From positions 1 to 64,000 of the forward strand of contig JAGOAX010000003.1 of the NCBI GenBank assembly GCA_017983695.1: a stretch of 64,000 nt of DNA. The letters are read 5' to 3'. The notes beneath the pieces were generated by a model. The model was given only the letters and a program-made list of their open reading frames with translations. It made no database searches and had not been told where the DNA came from. The first letter of the stretch is position 1. Every line of letters starts with the position of its first letter. The stretch is from Ferruginibacter sp. (GTDB lineage: Bacteria; Bacteroidota; Bacteroidia; Chitinophagales; Chitinophagaceae). Shown here in pieces: positions 16,808-26,524 of this stretch. The translations under genes and the position numbers were made by a program.

Positions 16808-19800
16808 ATGTATTTAACTGCTCTTTTTAAATCCTGCTCCCCAAAAAGCGGATTTTTAACCAAAACGATTAGGATTATGAAACTTACAACAGTTTTTTTA
16901 ATCGCTGCCTGCCTTCAGGTTAGTGCCAGTGGCTATTCACAAAAAGTCACCTTAAATCAAACAAACGTTTCCCTTCAAAAAGTGTTTGAAGAAATAAAAA
17001 AACAAACCGGTTACCATTTTTTTTATGCCGATGAAGTATTGGTAACTGCAAAAAATGTAACTGTAAGTACCAAAAAGGCAAGCGTTAAAGAAGTGCTTGA
17101 TATTTGCTTTAAAGATCAGCAATTGGCCTATACTATTTCTGAAAACACTATTGTTGTAAAACGAAGTATAAACAAAACTGAAGAAGAAGTAACAGTTATG
17201 CCTGAACCAGCTTCTTTTGAGATAAAAGGGAAGGTTACTGATGCAAAAGGAGAGCCTGTTCTGGGCGCTAATATTATTAATGAAAGAACTAAAAAAGGTG
17301 CAACAACGGATGCGAATGGGTTCTTTACAATTCAGGCAGAAAAAAATGACATGCTGACTTTTTCTTATGTAGGTAAGGGTTCACAAACAGTAAAAGTGGT
17401 TGATATTAATACAATATTAAATATCTCTTTGGCAGATGCAGTTGTGATTAATGAGACGATAGTGGTTACCGCACTTGGTATAAAACGAGAAGAAAAAGCC
17501 CTTGGCTATTCTGTTCAAAAGATATCAGGGGAAAGCATACAAAAAGTATCAGGTCTTGATGTAGCTACATCCCTTACCGGTAAAGTGGCAGGTGTATTAG
17601 TTAGAAACTCCCCTGATTTTGCTGCTGTTCCAGTGGTTACAGTTCGTGGAGAGAGTGCTATATTAGTAGTAGATGGAATACCTTATGCATATAAAACACT
17701 GGCTGATATGTCATCAGAAGACATTGAATCAATCAGTATACTGAAGGGTGCTACTGCATCGGCATTATATGGTTATCGGGGAGCAAATGGAGCTATTTTG
17801 GTTACCACCAAGAATGGAAGTTCCAATAAATCTGGAATTTCTGTTGATTTTACGACTAATACAATGTTTACCGCCGGATTCCTTGCTATTCCTGAAAAAC
17901 AGAATGTATATGGCCGTGGCTCTGCTGGTACTTATGATCTGTATTCTGAGAATTCATGGGGTACGTTTATGGACGGAACCATGAGAGACCAATGGGACCC
18001 TGTCACGAAAACTTTTGTAAGCAAGCCATATCTGCCATTAGGTAAGGATAATTACAAAAATTTCCTGGAGCAGGGTTATGTAACCAATAATAATTTAAGT
18101 GTTGGTTTTCGTAAGGACAATGTTTCCATCAGAAATTCTTTAAACTGGGCACAAAACAAAGGCCGCTATCCTAATTCCACTATAGATAAATATACCTATA
18201 CATTGGGTGCAGATTTTACTGTGAATAAGTTAAAAATAAGTACTAATGTTTCTTATGCCGTTAAAAAATCACCCAACGTAGGATCTAATGGCTACACTTC
18301 TTATGACCCGATGTACAGTATTCTGATTTGGTCACCTAATGATTTTGACCTTAGTCTCTACAAGGATAATTATTGGTATAGAAAGGGAGAAATTCAAAAT
18401 ACCAATTTTGGCTACTATCCTGATTTGCCTCTTTCACAGCAATACAAAGGAAAAAACATAAACAATCCCTATTTTGACATGTACGAAAAAACAAATGAAA
18501 TTTCAAGGAATATATTTAATGCAGATATAACAACAAGTTATCAGTTCACTCCCTGGTTAAAAGCCACTGTTCAATCGGGTATTGATTTTTTCAAGGAAAG
18601 GGGTGAGTTAAGGTCTTCATGGGGCTCCTATCTTTCTTCTGGTAACTCAAGTGTTCCGGGTGCTGCAAACAGCGGCTGGAATGGTGGAATCAAAGGTCAG
18701 TATAATATTGGAATATCTTCCGGGTTTAGTACAAACAATGATCTGCTGCTTTCCGGCGATAAAAAATTCAATAAATTTCAAATTGAGTACCTGGCAGGTG
18801 GAACAATTTTATATGCAATGCTCGATAATATGAATGCCAGTACACAAGGTGGTATTTCTGTTCCCGGTTTTTTCTCCATCAAAGCATCTGTTAATGCTGC
18901 ACAGGTATCACAGAGTATTCGTGCAAGACAAGTGAATTCTATATATGGCCGTGCAGCTATTTCCTGGAACAAAATGGCATTTATAGAAGCAACCGGCCGT
19001 AACGACTGGAGTTCTACCTTAGCAAAAGATCAGCGTTCCTATTTCTACCCATCAGTTTCAGGAAGTTTCATCGCTTCAGAATTGTTGCCCGATACAAAAA
19101 AATGGCTTGATATGTTGAAACTGAGAGGTTCCTGGACTTTGTCAAAAGACGTACCCAATATTTATGATATTAACAGCAGTTATTCTTATGCTGCTGCAAC
19201 CTGGGGTGCATTTAATGGCGCAGGTGTTCCATCCAGTTTATATTCACCATCTATCAGACCTTCTAGTGCAGAAACTTATGAGCAGGGTTTGCAGGCTATT
19301 TTCCTGAAAAACCGGGCAATGATTGATGTTTCCCACTATACAAAAAGGTTTTTCGACCGTATTACCACTGTTGGTATTACAGGAGCTTCCGGGTATTCAG
19401 GGATTTTAACTAATTGGGACGAAGAAATTACAAGACGTGGCTGGGAGATTATTTTGAATGGTACCCCTGTTAAAAATAAAGACTGGCAATTAGATTTAAG
19501 TTTTAACTGGAGCACTTTTGCCAGTTACTATACCAAGTTAGATTCTTTATATACAGCAGTACGGCCTTGGGTACAAGTTGGAAGGCGTACAGATCATTAT
19601 GTCAGCAGAGATTTTCAACGTGACCCCGGCGGTAATATTATACATAATTCCAGCGGTGTTCCTATTACTTATGGGTATAACCAGTTATTTGGCTATTCTG
19701 ATCCTAAGTTTATTTGGGGCACATCTGCTAATTTAAAGTATAAGAATTTTAGCTTATTCCTGTCTTTTGATGGGGTTACTGGCGGTATTACCAACACAAG

Positions 19801-20353
19801 AACGGAAAGCTATATGTGGCAGGCAGGTGTACATCCTAATAGTGTTTCAAAAGAAAGAGATTTGGATATTATTGCAGCAGGAATTTATGCAGCAGCAGGT
19901 GGCGGACCAGCAGGATTGGCTGCAGTTGCCGCAGCAGGCAAAACATTGACCAATTACGTTGGCCAGGGTGTTGTTGTTGTATCCGGTTCGGCTACTTATG
20001 ATGCTGTTGGTAATATTGTAACTGATACCCGTGTATATGGAAAAAATACAACAGCCACTACGTATAAACAATATATGATTGCATTGCATAATAGTAGTGC
20101 ATGGGGTGGTGCCGGAAGCATAGATGATACATATTCCAAGACTTTTTTCAAACTGCGGGAGATTTCATTATCTTATAATATACCTGCAAAATATCTGCAT
20201 AAAATTGCCAAAGCTGCTTCCATCAGTTTAATCGGACAAAATGTGCTGTTAAAAGCAAAAGATTTCAAATATTCTGATCCTGATGGTGGTAATGAGGATT
20301 TTGCAGACCCATCCACAAGATATCTTGGAGCTAAAATCAGTTTCACCTTCTAA
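16808..20353 (+). CDS. SusC/RagA TonB-linked outer-membrane transporter with STN domain
   Basis: The protein has 1181 residues. A short leader precedes the signal peptide (second ATG at 16877, MKLTTVFLIAACLQVSASGYSQ); such leaders are common in this STN subgroup, so 16808 is kept but either start is possible. An STN domain (about 46-122) follows, then a CarboxypepD_reg-like domain (about 137-215, KGKVTDAKGEPVLGANI), the TonB plug with a long DG-rich segment (VRGESAILVVDGIPY) and a 22-strand barrel ending in SFTF. SusC proteins import oligosaccharides with SusD as a lid. The STN domain points to signalling through the FecR/sigma pair just upstream. susD follows after 11 bases. Confidence 0.95.
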   Translation: MYLTALFKSCSPKSGFLTKTIRIMKLTTVFLIAACLQVSASGYSQKVTLNQTNVSLQKVFEEIKKQTGYHFFYADEVLVTAKNVTVSTKKASVKEVLDICFKDQQLAYTISENTIVVKRSINKTEEEVTVMPEPASFEIKGKVTDAKGEPVLGANIINERTKKGATTDANGFFTIQAEKNDMLTFSYVGKGSQTVKVVDINTILNISLADAVVINETIVVTALGIKREEKALGYSVQKISGESIQKVSGLDVATSLTGKVAGVLVRNSPDFAAVPVVTVRGESAILVVDGIPYAYKTLADMSSEDIESISILKGATASALYGYRGANGAILVTTKNGSSNKSGISVDFTTNTMFTAGFLAIPEKQNVYGRGSAGTYDLYSENSWGTFMDGTMRDQWDPVTKTFVSKPYLPLGKDNYKNFLEQGYVTNNNLSVGFRKDNVSIRNSLNWAQNKGRYPNSTIDKYTYTLGADFTVNKLKISTNVSYAVKKSPNVGSNGYTSYDPMYSILIWSPNDFDLSLYKDNYWYRKGEIQNTNFGYYPDLPLSQQYKGKNINNPYFDMYEKTNEISRNIFNADITTSYQFTPWLKATVQSGIDFFKERGELRSSWGSYLSSGNSSVPGAANSGWNGGIKGQYNIGISSGFSTNNDLLLSGDKKFNKFQIEYLAGGTILYAMLDNMNASTQGGISVPGFFSIKASVNAAQVSQSIRARQVNSIYGRAAISWNKMAFIEATGRNDWSSTLAKDQRSYFYPSVSGSFIASELLPDTKKWLDMLKLRGSWTLSKDVPNIYDINSSYSYAAATWGAFNGAGVPSSLYSPSIRPSSAETYEQGLQAIFLKNRAMIDVSHYTKRFFDRITTVGITGASGYSGILTNWDEEITRRGWEIILNGTPVKNKDWQLDLSFNWSTFASYYTKLDSLYTAVRPWVQVGRRTDHYVSRDFQRDPGGNIIHNSSGVPITYGYNQLFGYSDPKFIWGTSANLKYKNFSLFLSFDGVTGGITNTRTESYMWQAGVHPNSVSKERDLDIIAAGIYAAAGGGPAGLAAVAAAGKTLTNYVGQGVVVVSGSATYDAVGNIVTDTRVYGKNTTATTYKQYMIALHNSSAWGGAGSIDDTYSKTFFKLREISLSYNIPAKYLHKIAKAASISLIGQNVLLKAKDFKYSDPDGGNEDFADPSTRYLGAKISFTF

Positions 20354-20364
20354 AAACAGTAACA

Positions 20365-21906
20365 ATGAAAAAAATACATTATTTACTGCTTGCAATGATT
20401 TCATTAACCGTTGCAAGTTCATGTAAAAAATTTGATAAATTAAATACCAACCCGGATGTACCTACATCTGTATCTCCTGATTTGCTGATGACATCGATCA
20501 TGAAAGGAGCTTACCGATTCTGGAATCCTAATTCAACAGATTATTCTACAGCTCAGTTGCAGGCAAAGCAATGTGCAAATCTTGAGAATACCCCTAACCC
20601 TTACCAGTATTATTCTTCTTTTTCTCCTTATGGCAGCTTTGGCGGGGCACAGACTTTAACTGCACTTAACAGAATGGTTGATTTTGCAGCAGGAAACCCG
20701 GCGAAACCCTCGTATGAAGGGTATAGGTTGTTGTATAAAGCTAATTATGGAATTAGTGTTGCAACAGACATGGGAGACGCTCCTTATTCTGAGGCCGGCA
20801 TGGCTGAACAGGGAGTCACTAAGCCAAAATATGATAAAGCAGCAGATATTATTGTAGCGGCATTAAATGATTTAAAAGCTGCTGAAGCAAAGTTTGCACA
20901 AGGCGTGAATTTTACCGGCGATATAACGTCTTATGCAGGAAATGCAACAAAATGGCGCAGGCTTTGTAATGCTTTGCAATTAAATGCGCTGATGACAATC
21001 AGCAAAAAAATTACGCCGGCTCAGAAAGCCCGTTTTGCAGAAATAGTTGCAGCAGGTAATTTATTGTCAGGCAATGCTGATGTATTTCAATTACCCTATC
21101 TTGACAATGCCAATGCTACTTATCCTTTTTATGGTGGGGAAAACTCCAGGCTTAATTTGGCAATGTCAAAATTGATGGTTGATTTATTAAAAAGCGTAAA
21201 CGACCGCCGATTGTTTTATTTCGGTGAGCCGGCAGCTTACAAAATTACCGCTGGTTTGCTGGAAAACGATTTTGCTGCTTATGAAGGCGCCCCGACAGAA
21301 TTATCTTCTAATGCACTGGCACTTAATAAGGCAGCGGGTAAGTATACTTTGATAAATAAACGCTACTCATCTTCAGTATCCAGAATCGGCGATCCTTTTC
21401 TTTTCTTTAGTTATGCTGAGCAATGTTTCATCATAGCAGAAGCAATTGAAGAGGGTTGGGTAAGTGGCAGTGCAAAGACCTACTACGAAAATGGTGTAAA
21501 AGCCCAGCTTGATTACTATAGAACCTTATCTACTGTAATTCAGTCAAATCTTCATGGAATGGCAATTACCCAATCCTATATTGATAATTATTTTACCGGG
21601 GAGGCTGCTTATAAAACCGGAGGTACTAAAGAAGACAGGTTGAAGCAGATCTGGATGCAACGATATTTCTTAGGCTTCATGAACGGTGGTGGTTCGGCAT
21701 ATAGAACATATCTCCGTACAGGATATCCTGTCTTTCCGATTGATCCGGCCACTTCTTTAAATTCGGCAGCGCCAACCATGGCTCCTAAACGTAATATGTA
21801 CCCGACAGATGAGATAACTAAAAACCCTATAAACTATAAAAAGGCAGTTGCTGAACAGTATGGTGGATTTGACGAAGTAAATAAAACCCCCTGGTGGTTA
21901 CAGTAA
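20365..21906 (+). CDS. SusD/RagB-type nutrient-binding lipoprotein
   Basis: The 513-residue protein has a lipobox (TVASSCKK) and the start typical of SusD-like_2 proteins (FDKLNTNPDVPTSVSPDLL). It is helix-rich, and conserved family segments include YGISVATDMGDAPYSEA and the end region KNPINYKKAV. SusD proteins sit on the cell surface as a hinged lid over SusC and hold the glycan. It lies 11 bases after susC, and a strong terminator follows 57 bases after its stop, so the SusCD transcript is separated from the glycosidase operon. Confidence 0.93.
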   Translation: MKKIHYLLLAMISLTVASSCKKFDKLNTNPDVPTSVSPDLLMTSIMKGAYRFWNPNSTDYSTAQLQAKQCANLENTPNPYQYYSSFSPYGSFGGAQTLTALNRMVDFAAGNPAKPSYEGYRLLYKANYGISVATDMGDAPYSEAGMAEQGVTKPKYDKAADIIVAALNDLKAAEAKFAQGVNFTGDITSYAGNATKWRRLCNALQLNALMTISKKITPAQKARFAEIVAAGNLLSGNADVFQLPYLDNANATYPFYGGENSRLNLAMSKLMVDLLKSVNDRRLFYFGEPAAYKITAGLLENDFAAYEGAPTELSSNALALNKAAGKYTLINKRYSSSVSRIGDPFLFFSYAEQCFIIAEAIEEGWVSGSAKTYYENGVKAQLDYYRTLSTVIQSNLHGMAITQSYIDNYFTGEAAYKTGGTKEDRLKQIWMQRYFLGFMNGGGSAYRTYLRTGYPVFPIDPATSLNSAAPTMAPKRNMYPTDEITKNPINYKKAVAEQYGGFDEVNKTPWWLQ

Positions 21907-21962
21907 TAGTTATCTCACAATTGCTTCATCGGAAATTTGGATAAATGAATTTTTAGAAAATT

Positions 21963-22000
21963 AAAATGGGGGAGTCTGTAAATGCCTCCTCCATTTTTTT
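21963..22000 (+). terminator. Intrinsic terminator after susCD
   Basis: A 12-bp stem (21963-21974 with 21986-21997, one G-U pair) with an 11-base loop is followed by a T run that reaches 22000. It is a textbook rho-independent terminator for the plus strand. Confidence 0.85.
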
Positions 22001-22124
22001 AAGACGATGACTTCAAATACAGCCAATTTTAAAATATTCGTCAGTTTATCCTGAAAAGGACAAATTGTACAAACCTGACACAAGTATTTTTCATATAGCA
22101 AGCAGTTTTTCTTTAGCAATTAGA

Positions 22125-22168
22125 AAAAGTGGATCGATATTCTTTTTTAAGTAAGTACCTCCACTTTT
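22125..22168. repeat. Spaced inverted repeat upstream of GH16, possible operator
   Basis: AAAAGTGGA (22125-22133) and TCCACTTTT (22160-22168) form a 9-bp inverted repeat 26 bases apart, 54 bases before the GH16 start codon. It may bind a dimeric regulator or form a weak hairpin. Confidence 0.4.
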
Positions 22169-22221
22169 AAACAATCAATTTTATTTATTTTTTATCTGAA
22201 ATTATTTTTTAATCGTTATAT

Positions 22222-23037
22222 ATGAGATTCAACAATAAAAAACTAATCCTGTTATTTGTAATCCTCAGCATCTTTTTTAATCAAAAACAGGTTGCTTCTC
22301 AAACTAAGTTCACAAAATTGGTATGGGTAGACGAATTTAATTACAAAGGATTACCTGATAGCAGCAAATGGAGTTATGATACAGACGGAAATTCATATGG
22401 CTGGGGAAATAACGAAAAACAATTTTACACTTCCGCTAATCAAAAGAATGCATGGGTGGAAAATGGTGTTCTGACTATTAAAGCATTAAAGGATTCAATG
22501 GAAGGGAAGCCTTATACTTCGGCACGGCTGCGTACTAAAGGGAAAGGTGACTGGCTTTACGGCAGGTTTGAGATCAAGGCAAAAAACCCGACTGGGAAAG
22601 GTACATGGCCTGCTATCTGGATGTTGCCTACAGATTGGGAATACGGCAGATGGCCATCAAGTGGTGAAATAGACATCATGGAAAACGTAGGTTTCGACCC
22701 CGATACAATTGTCGGTTCAGCTCATACCCAAAAGTATAACCATACTATCGGCACGCAGAAAAATGCCAGAATTTATTGTCCGACTAACTATTCAAAATTT
22801 CATGTATATGCATTGGAATGGGAGGCTAGTGAATATCGTCTGTATTTGGACAATGTACTTTATTTCACTTTCAAAAATGAAGAGAAAGGATTTGAGGTCT
22901 GGCCATTCGACAAACAGTTTCATATTATTTTAAACCTGGCCATCGGTGGTAACTGGGGCGGGGCAAAGGGAATTGACGATTCAATCTTTCCTGTATTGAT
23001 GGAAATTGATTATGTAAGAGTTTATCAGAAAAAGTAA
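22222..23037 (+). CDS. Glycoside hydrolase family 16, laminarinase-like beta-glucanase
   Basis: The 271-residue protein has a signal peptide and one GH16 beta-jellyroll domain. The catalytic motif GEIDIMEN gives E149 as nucleophile, D151 as helper and E154 as acid/base. WPAIWMLP and the NLAIGGNWGG segment near the end are typical of bacterial endo-beta-1,3-glucanases (laminarinases). GH16 enzymes cut beta-1,3 or mixed beta-1,3/1,4 glucans or, in other subfamilies, galactans, so specificity is inferred from these motifs. There is no lipobox or added binding domain. It is the first gene of the 18-kb hydrolase run. Confidence 0.92.
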   Translation: MRFNNKKLILLFVILSIFFNQKQVASQTKFTKLVWVDEFNYKGLPDSSKWSYDTDGNSYGWGNNEKQFYTSANQKNAWVENGVLTIKALKDSMEGKPYTSARLRTKGKGDWLYGRFEIKAKNPTGKGTWPAIWMLPTDWEYGRWPSSGEIDIMENVGFDPDTIVGSAHTQKYNHTIGTQKNARIYCPTNYSKFHVYALEWEASEYRLYLDNVLYFTFKNEEKGFEVWPFDKQFHIILNLAIGGNWGGAKGIDDSIFPVLMEIDYVRVYQKK

Positions 23038-23083
23038 AGGCAAGTACAGAGAACCTACTTATTAACTAACAATAACATATTAC

Positions 23084-24694
23084 ATGATAAAAAGGATATT
23101 TCTGTTATTTGTTTTTACAAGTATTTATTTTTTGGCAGTTTCTCAAAAGAAGGAAACGGCATGGGATAATACGATAAATAAAAACTGGCCAGTTGGATTT
23201 GTTCAAACGGAAATCCAATCATCTTCCAATGGCACAATGCAGAAAGCTATATTCTATAAAAGCCGTCAATCTGTCGCACAACCTCTTATCATTTCATTAC
23301 ACACCTGGAGCGGCGATTACAACCAGGAAGATCCGCTTGCCAAAGAAGTATTGTTGCGAGACTGGAATTATATACATCCTGATTTCAGGGGACCAAACAA
23401 TAATCCAATAGCCTGTGGAAGCCCTTTAGTAATCGCTGACCTGGAAGATGCCATTCACTATGCAATTAAGAACGGTAATGTTGACACAACCAATGTACAC
23501 ATCATCGGTGCTTCGGGTGGTGGTTATGCTACCATGCTGGCATATATGAAATTAAACTACCCGGTAAAAAGTTTCAATGCATGGGTGGGCATCAGTAACC
23601 TTAGCGACTGGTATTGGGAATCTAAAGGAAGAAATGCAAGATATGCAACCGATATAGAACAAGTAGCGATGAAGGATAATCAAATGAATTGGGATGAACT
23701 CTACCGCCGATCACCTATCAAACTTCCTTTTTATGCTAAAGGAAGAAAAAATGCTTCACTGAATATTTATGCCGGCGTACATGATGGATATACAGGGTCA
23801 GTTCCTATCAGTCATTCCATTTTGTTTTATAATAAAATCGCAGATGCACTATATCCAGGTAAAAAGAAAAATTTAGTTAGCGATGATATTTTGATATCGT
23901 TATTGGCAAAACGGACGAATCCCTCTTCTGATACTGCATTGACAATAGGGGGAAGAAAAATTCATCTGTATAAAAAATTGCCGAATCTGAGTCTAACCAT
24001 TTTTGAAGGCGGTCATGAAATGCTGGTTCCGCAAGCATTTGCACTGTCACCAATTGATGGGAATAAAAATCTTAAATCATTGCACATACTTACTATCGGG
24101 GATTCGAACGGGGCCTTTGAGTATGGCTGGCCACAACAAATGATGAAGTTGATGCCTTATGCAACAGTAATCAATAAATCAATAGCAGGCAATACAATTG
24201 GATTTGATAACCTCGATCAGCCAAAACTAAATACACTTACGAATATCAATCAATACCTGGATGATGTCTTTTCTAAATTGGGAATAAACGGGCAGCTCGA
24301 TTATATTTTCATTGGCCTCGGTACAAACGATACAAAAACTATTTTTAAAGACAGGCAAAAAGAAGTGAGAGAAAACATGACTGCTCTCTTAAAAAAGATA
24401 AGCAGTTACTTAAAAGAACATAACAAAAAAACTCTACACATCTGCATCATTACGCCTTCACCAATGGATGAACAAAAAATTGATACAATAAAATATGGCG
24501 GTGGCGATTTGCGTATTCAGAAAAACAATGAACAGTTTAAGAAAATTGCAGCTGCCAATTATGTTGATTTCCTTGACAGCTATATTTTGCTAAAAAGAAA
24601 TTTTGCAGAAAAAACAACCGATGGAATTCATTTAAATGAAAAAACTCAGTTCGAACTGGCATCCATTATTCTTACTTACATCAAACAAAAATAA
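23084..24694 (+). CDS. Two-domain esterase: alpha/beta hydrolase fused to SGNH hydrolase
   Basis: The 536-residue secreted protein carries two different hydrolase folds. The N-terminal half (about residues 25-320) is an alpha/beta hydrolase of the prolyl oligopeptidase/esterase type, with the nucleophile elbow GASGGG (S144) and a histidine in EGGHEM near residue 310. The C-terminal half (about 328-536) is an SGNH/GDSL-like domain with GDSN (S341), GTND (N415) and DGIHL (D513, H516). All SGNH blocks are present. The natural role is probably removal of acetyl or other acyl groups from a glycan, in line with the glycosidases around it. GH31 starts 5 bases after its stop, so translation is likely linked. 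I do not know this exact fusion from a characterised enzyme. Confidence 0.85.
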   Translation: MIKRIFLLFVFTSIYFLAVSQKKETAWDNTINKNWPVGFVQTEIQSSSNGTMQKAIFYKSRQSVAQPLIISLHTWSGDYNQEDPLAKEVLLRDWNYIHPDFRGPNNNPIACGSPLVIADLEDAIHYAIKNGNVDTTNVHIIGASGGGYATMLAYMKLNYPVKSFNAWVGISNLSDWYWESKGRNARYATDIEQVAMKDNQMNWDELYRRSPIKLPFYAKGRKNASLNIYAGVHDGYTGSVPISHSILFYNKIADALYPGKKKNLVSDDILISLLAKRTNPSSDTALTIGGRKIHLYKKLPNLSLTIFEGGHEMLVPQAFALSPIDGNKNLKSLHILTIGDSNGAFEYGWPQQMMKLMPYATVINKSIAGNTIGFDNLDQPKLNTLTNINQYLDDVFSKLGINGQLDYIFIGLGTNDTKTIFKDRQKEVRENMTALLKKISSYLKEHNKKTLHICIITPSPMDEQKIDTIKYGGGDLRIQKNNEQFKKIAAANYVDFLDSYILLKRNFAEKTTDGIHLNEKTQFELASIILTYIKQK

Positions 24695-24699
24695 TAACA

Positions 24700-26496
24700 A
24701 TGAAAGCTTCAATCGACCGGATTTTAGTTTTTACGCTAATTACAGTAAGTTTTTCAGCAAATTCGCAATCAATAAATAAAAAATTATCTAGCCGACCAGT
24801 GGCTGATACAAATCTTATTTTGCCACCATCATGGGCATTTGGTGTATTATATGGTGGTTATACTAACCAGCAGGAAACCATTGACCGGATTGAACAAATT
24901 AAGAAGCATAATTACCCCATTGATGCATACTGGATTGATTCCTGGTTCTGGAGCCATGCTGAAAAAGGATTGGGCCCAAAGAAATTTATTGACTTTGTTG
25001 CCGACACCATCGGTTATCCCGACAGGCCCAAGATGTGGGACTACATGAAAAAAAATAATATCAAAGGAGGATTCTGGACATGGGATTGCATACTCGAAAC
25101 GGGAAACGAAAAGGCATTCAATGATTTTAAATCTAAAGGATATTTTTCCGGTACTTATATTGAAACCGGGGCATGGCATAACTTTAGTACAAGTACGGCA
25201 ATGTTTGAGTCTGGAAGCGATAAAAAGAGAGGAACACTTTGTGGAAATATTAATTTTGACGACCCCCAGGCTGTAAAATATTTTAAAGAAAGAATGAAGC
25301 ATTTTTTTGATGAAGGTGCAGATTTCATCAAGCTGGACAGGACATCGAAAATCAGCGTTTGCAAAACAATGTTCGAAATAAGCCAGGAGTTTGGCAAAGA
25401 AACAAAAGGCAGAGGTTTTGTTTTATCACATTCGTTTGAAACTGAAAATGAGGAATACAAAAAATATCCAACCAAATGGACAGATGATACCCGGTCGGAT
25501 TGGAATATTGAACAGCCAAACAAAAAATTCAATGCGTGGGTTCCGGGAGTGGCACTCAAAGAAAATATTGCGATGTTTACTGACCCGAAAAAACCAAGCA
25601 GTAAAATACCTTTTTTAACCAATGACCTTGGTGGTTTCGATAAAGGTTTAACCGAAGACTTAGATGAGGAACTTTATATACGGTGGTTGCAATTTTCTAT
25701 ACTTAATCCAATTACTGAAATATTTTCTCAACCGGAAAATAAATCGGCTAATATGGCATGGAACTATTCCCCAAGAGCAGATTCTATTTTCAGATTTTTT
25801 GCAAAATGGCGTATGCAAATGTTCCCGTACATCTATAGCTATGCACTCCGCAGTCGAATAGATGGAAAGCATATGCTGGGAAAATTTCCGGAAAATATTT
25901 ATCAATATACTTTCGGAGATGAAATGCTGGTTGCACCGGTTTATGTAAAGGGAACAACTACACAAAAAGTATTCTTACCGGAAGGTAAATGGGTTAACTA
26001 TTGGACAGGTGAGCAAATGAAGGGAAATGCTAAACATACTGTTGCAGCACCAATTAATCAGATACCATTATTTGTAAAACAGGGTTCTATTATCCCAATG
26101 CGTAACTACTCTTCTTCTATAGAAAAGGGGAATAACAATACATTAATCCTGCATATTTATCCCGGCTATAATGGTTCTTTTAACTTGCTTGAAGATGATG
26201 GTACAAGTAATGATTACCTCAAGGGCATCTATGCTTCCACAAAGATTGAGATGAAAAATAATCTGGAGAATGTGATTGTAAATATAAATCATGTTGAAGG
26301 TAGTTATAGAGGAATGAAATCAACAAGAAAATGGGTATTGCATATACATGCCGGTAGAGAGCCAAAATTGGTAAAAGTAAATAAGCGTTCAGTAAAATTT
26401 AGCTATAATAATCTAACAAAAATTGCTGTTATTGAGACAACACTGATACCTGTAGACAAACCAACTCTTGTGGAAATAAGTTATTCAGCCCAATAA
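24700..26496 (+). CDS. Glycoside hydrolase family 31, short form
   Basis: The 598-residue secreted protein has a GH31 TIM barrel: AYWIDSWFW, KGGFWTWD, then FIKLD with D213 as nucleophile, and WTDDTRSDW with D263 as the likely acid/base. FLTNDLGGFD, WLQFSILNPI and RMQMFPYIYSY are familiar GH31 segments, and a C-terminal beta-sandwich follows (about 430-598). The usual N-terminal sandwich of about 200 residues is almost absent: the barrel begins near residue 45. GH31 includes alpha-glucosidases, alpha-xylosidases and alpha-galactosidases; the subgroup cannot be told from motifs alone. In this context an exo-acting enzyme that strips alpha-linked side chains is likely. Confidence 0.88.
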   Translation: MKASIDRILVFTLITVSFSANSQSINKKLSSRPVADTNLILPPSWAFGVLYGGYTNQQETIDRIEQIKKHNYPIDAYWIDSWFWSHAEKGLGPKKFIDFVADTIGYPDRPKMWDYMKKNNIKGGFWTWDCILETGNEKAFNDFKSKGYFSGTYIETGAWHNFSTSTAMFESGSDKKRGTLCGNINFDDPQAVKYFKERMKHFFDEGADFIKLDRTSKISVCKTMFEISQEFGKETKGRGFVLSHSFETENEEYKKYPTKWTDDTRSDWNIEQPNKKFNAWVPGVALKENIAMFTDPKKPSSKIPFLTNDLGGFDKGLTEDLDEELYIRWLQFSILNPITEIFSQPENKSANMAWNYSPRADSIFRFFAKWRMQMFPYIYSYALRSRIDGKHMLGKFPENIYQYTFGDEMLVAPVYVKGTTTQKVFLPEGKWVNYWTGEQMKGNAKHTVAAPINQIPLFVKQGSIIPMRNYSSSIEKGNNNTLILHIYPGYNGSFNLLEDDGTSNDYLKGIYASTKIEMKNNLENVIVNINHVEGSYRGMKSTRKWVLHIHAGREPKLVKVNKRSVKFSYNNLTKIAVIETTLIPVDKPTLVEISYSAQ

Positions 26497-26524
26497 TTTT
26501 TAAAATCTCATTGTTAAACAATTT

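Larger units (their letters stand above)
21907..22221. other. 315-base gene-free region between susD and the glycosidase operon
   Basis: It holds a T-tailed terminator (21963-22000) and a spaced inverted repeat (22125-22168). No TAnnTTTG element was found. A separate promoter for the downstream operon must lie here if the terminator works. Confidence 0.6.

Noticed and set aside
25155..25622. 155-codon open frame on the minus strand inside GH31
   Set aside because: The GH31 frame on the other strand has intact catalytic motifs; this is a mirror frame without a recognisable product.
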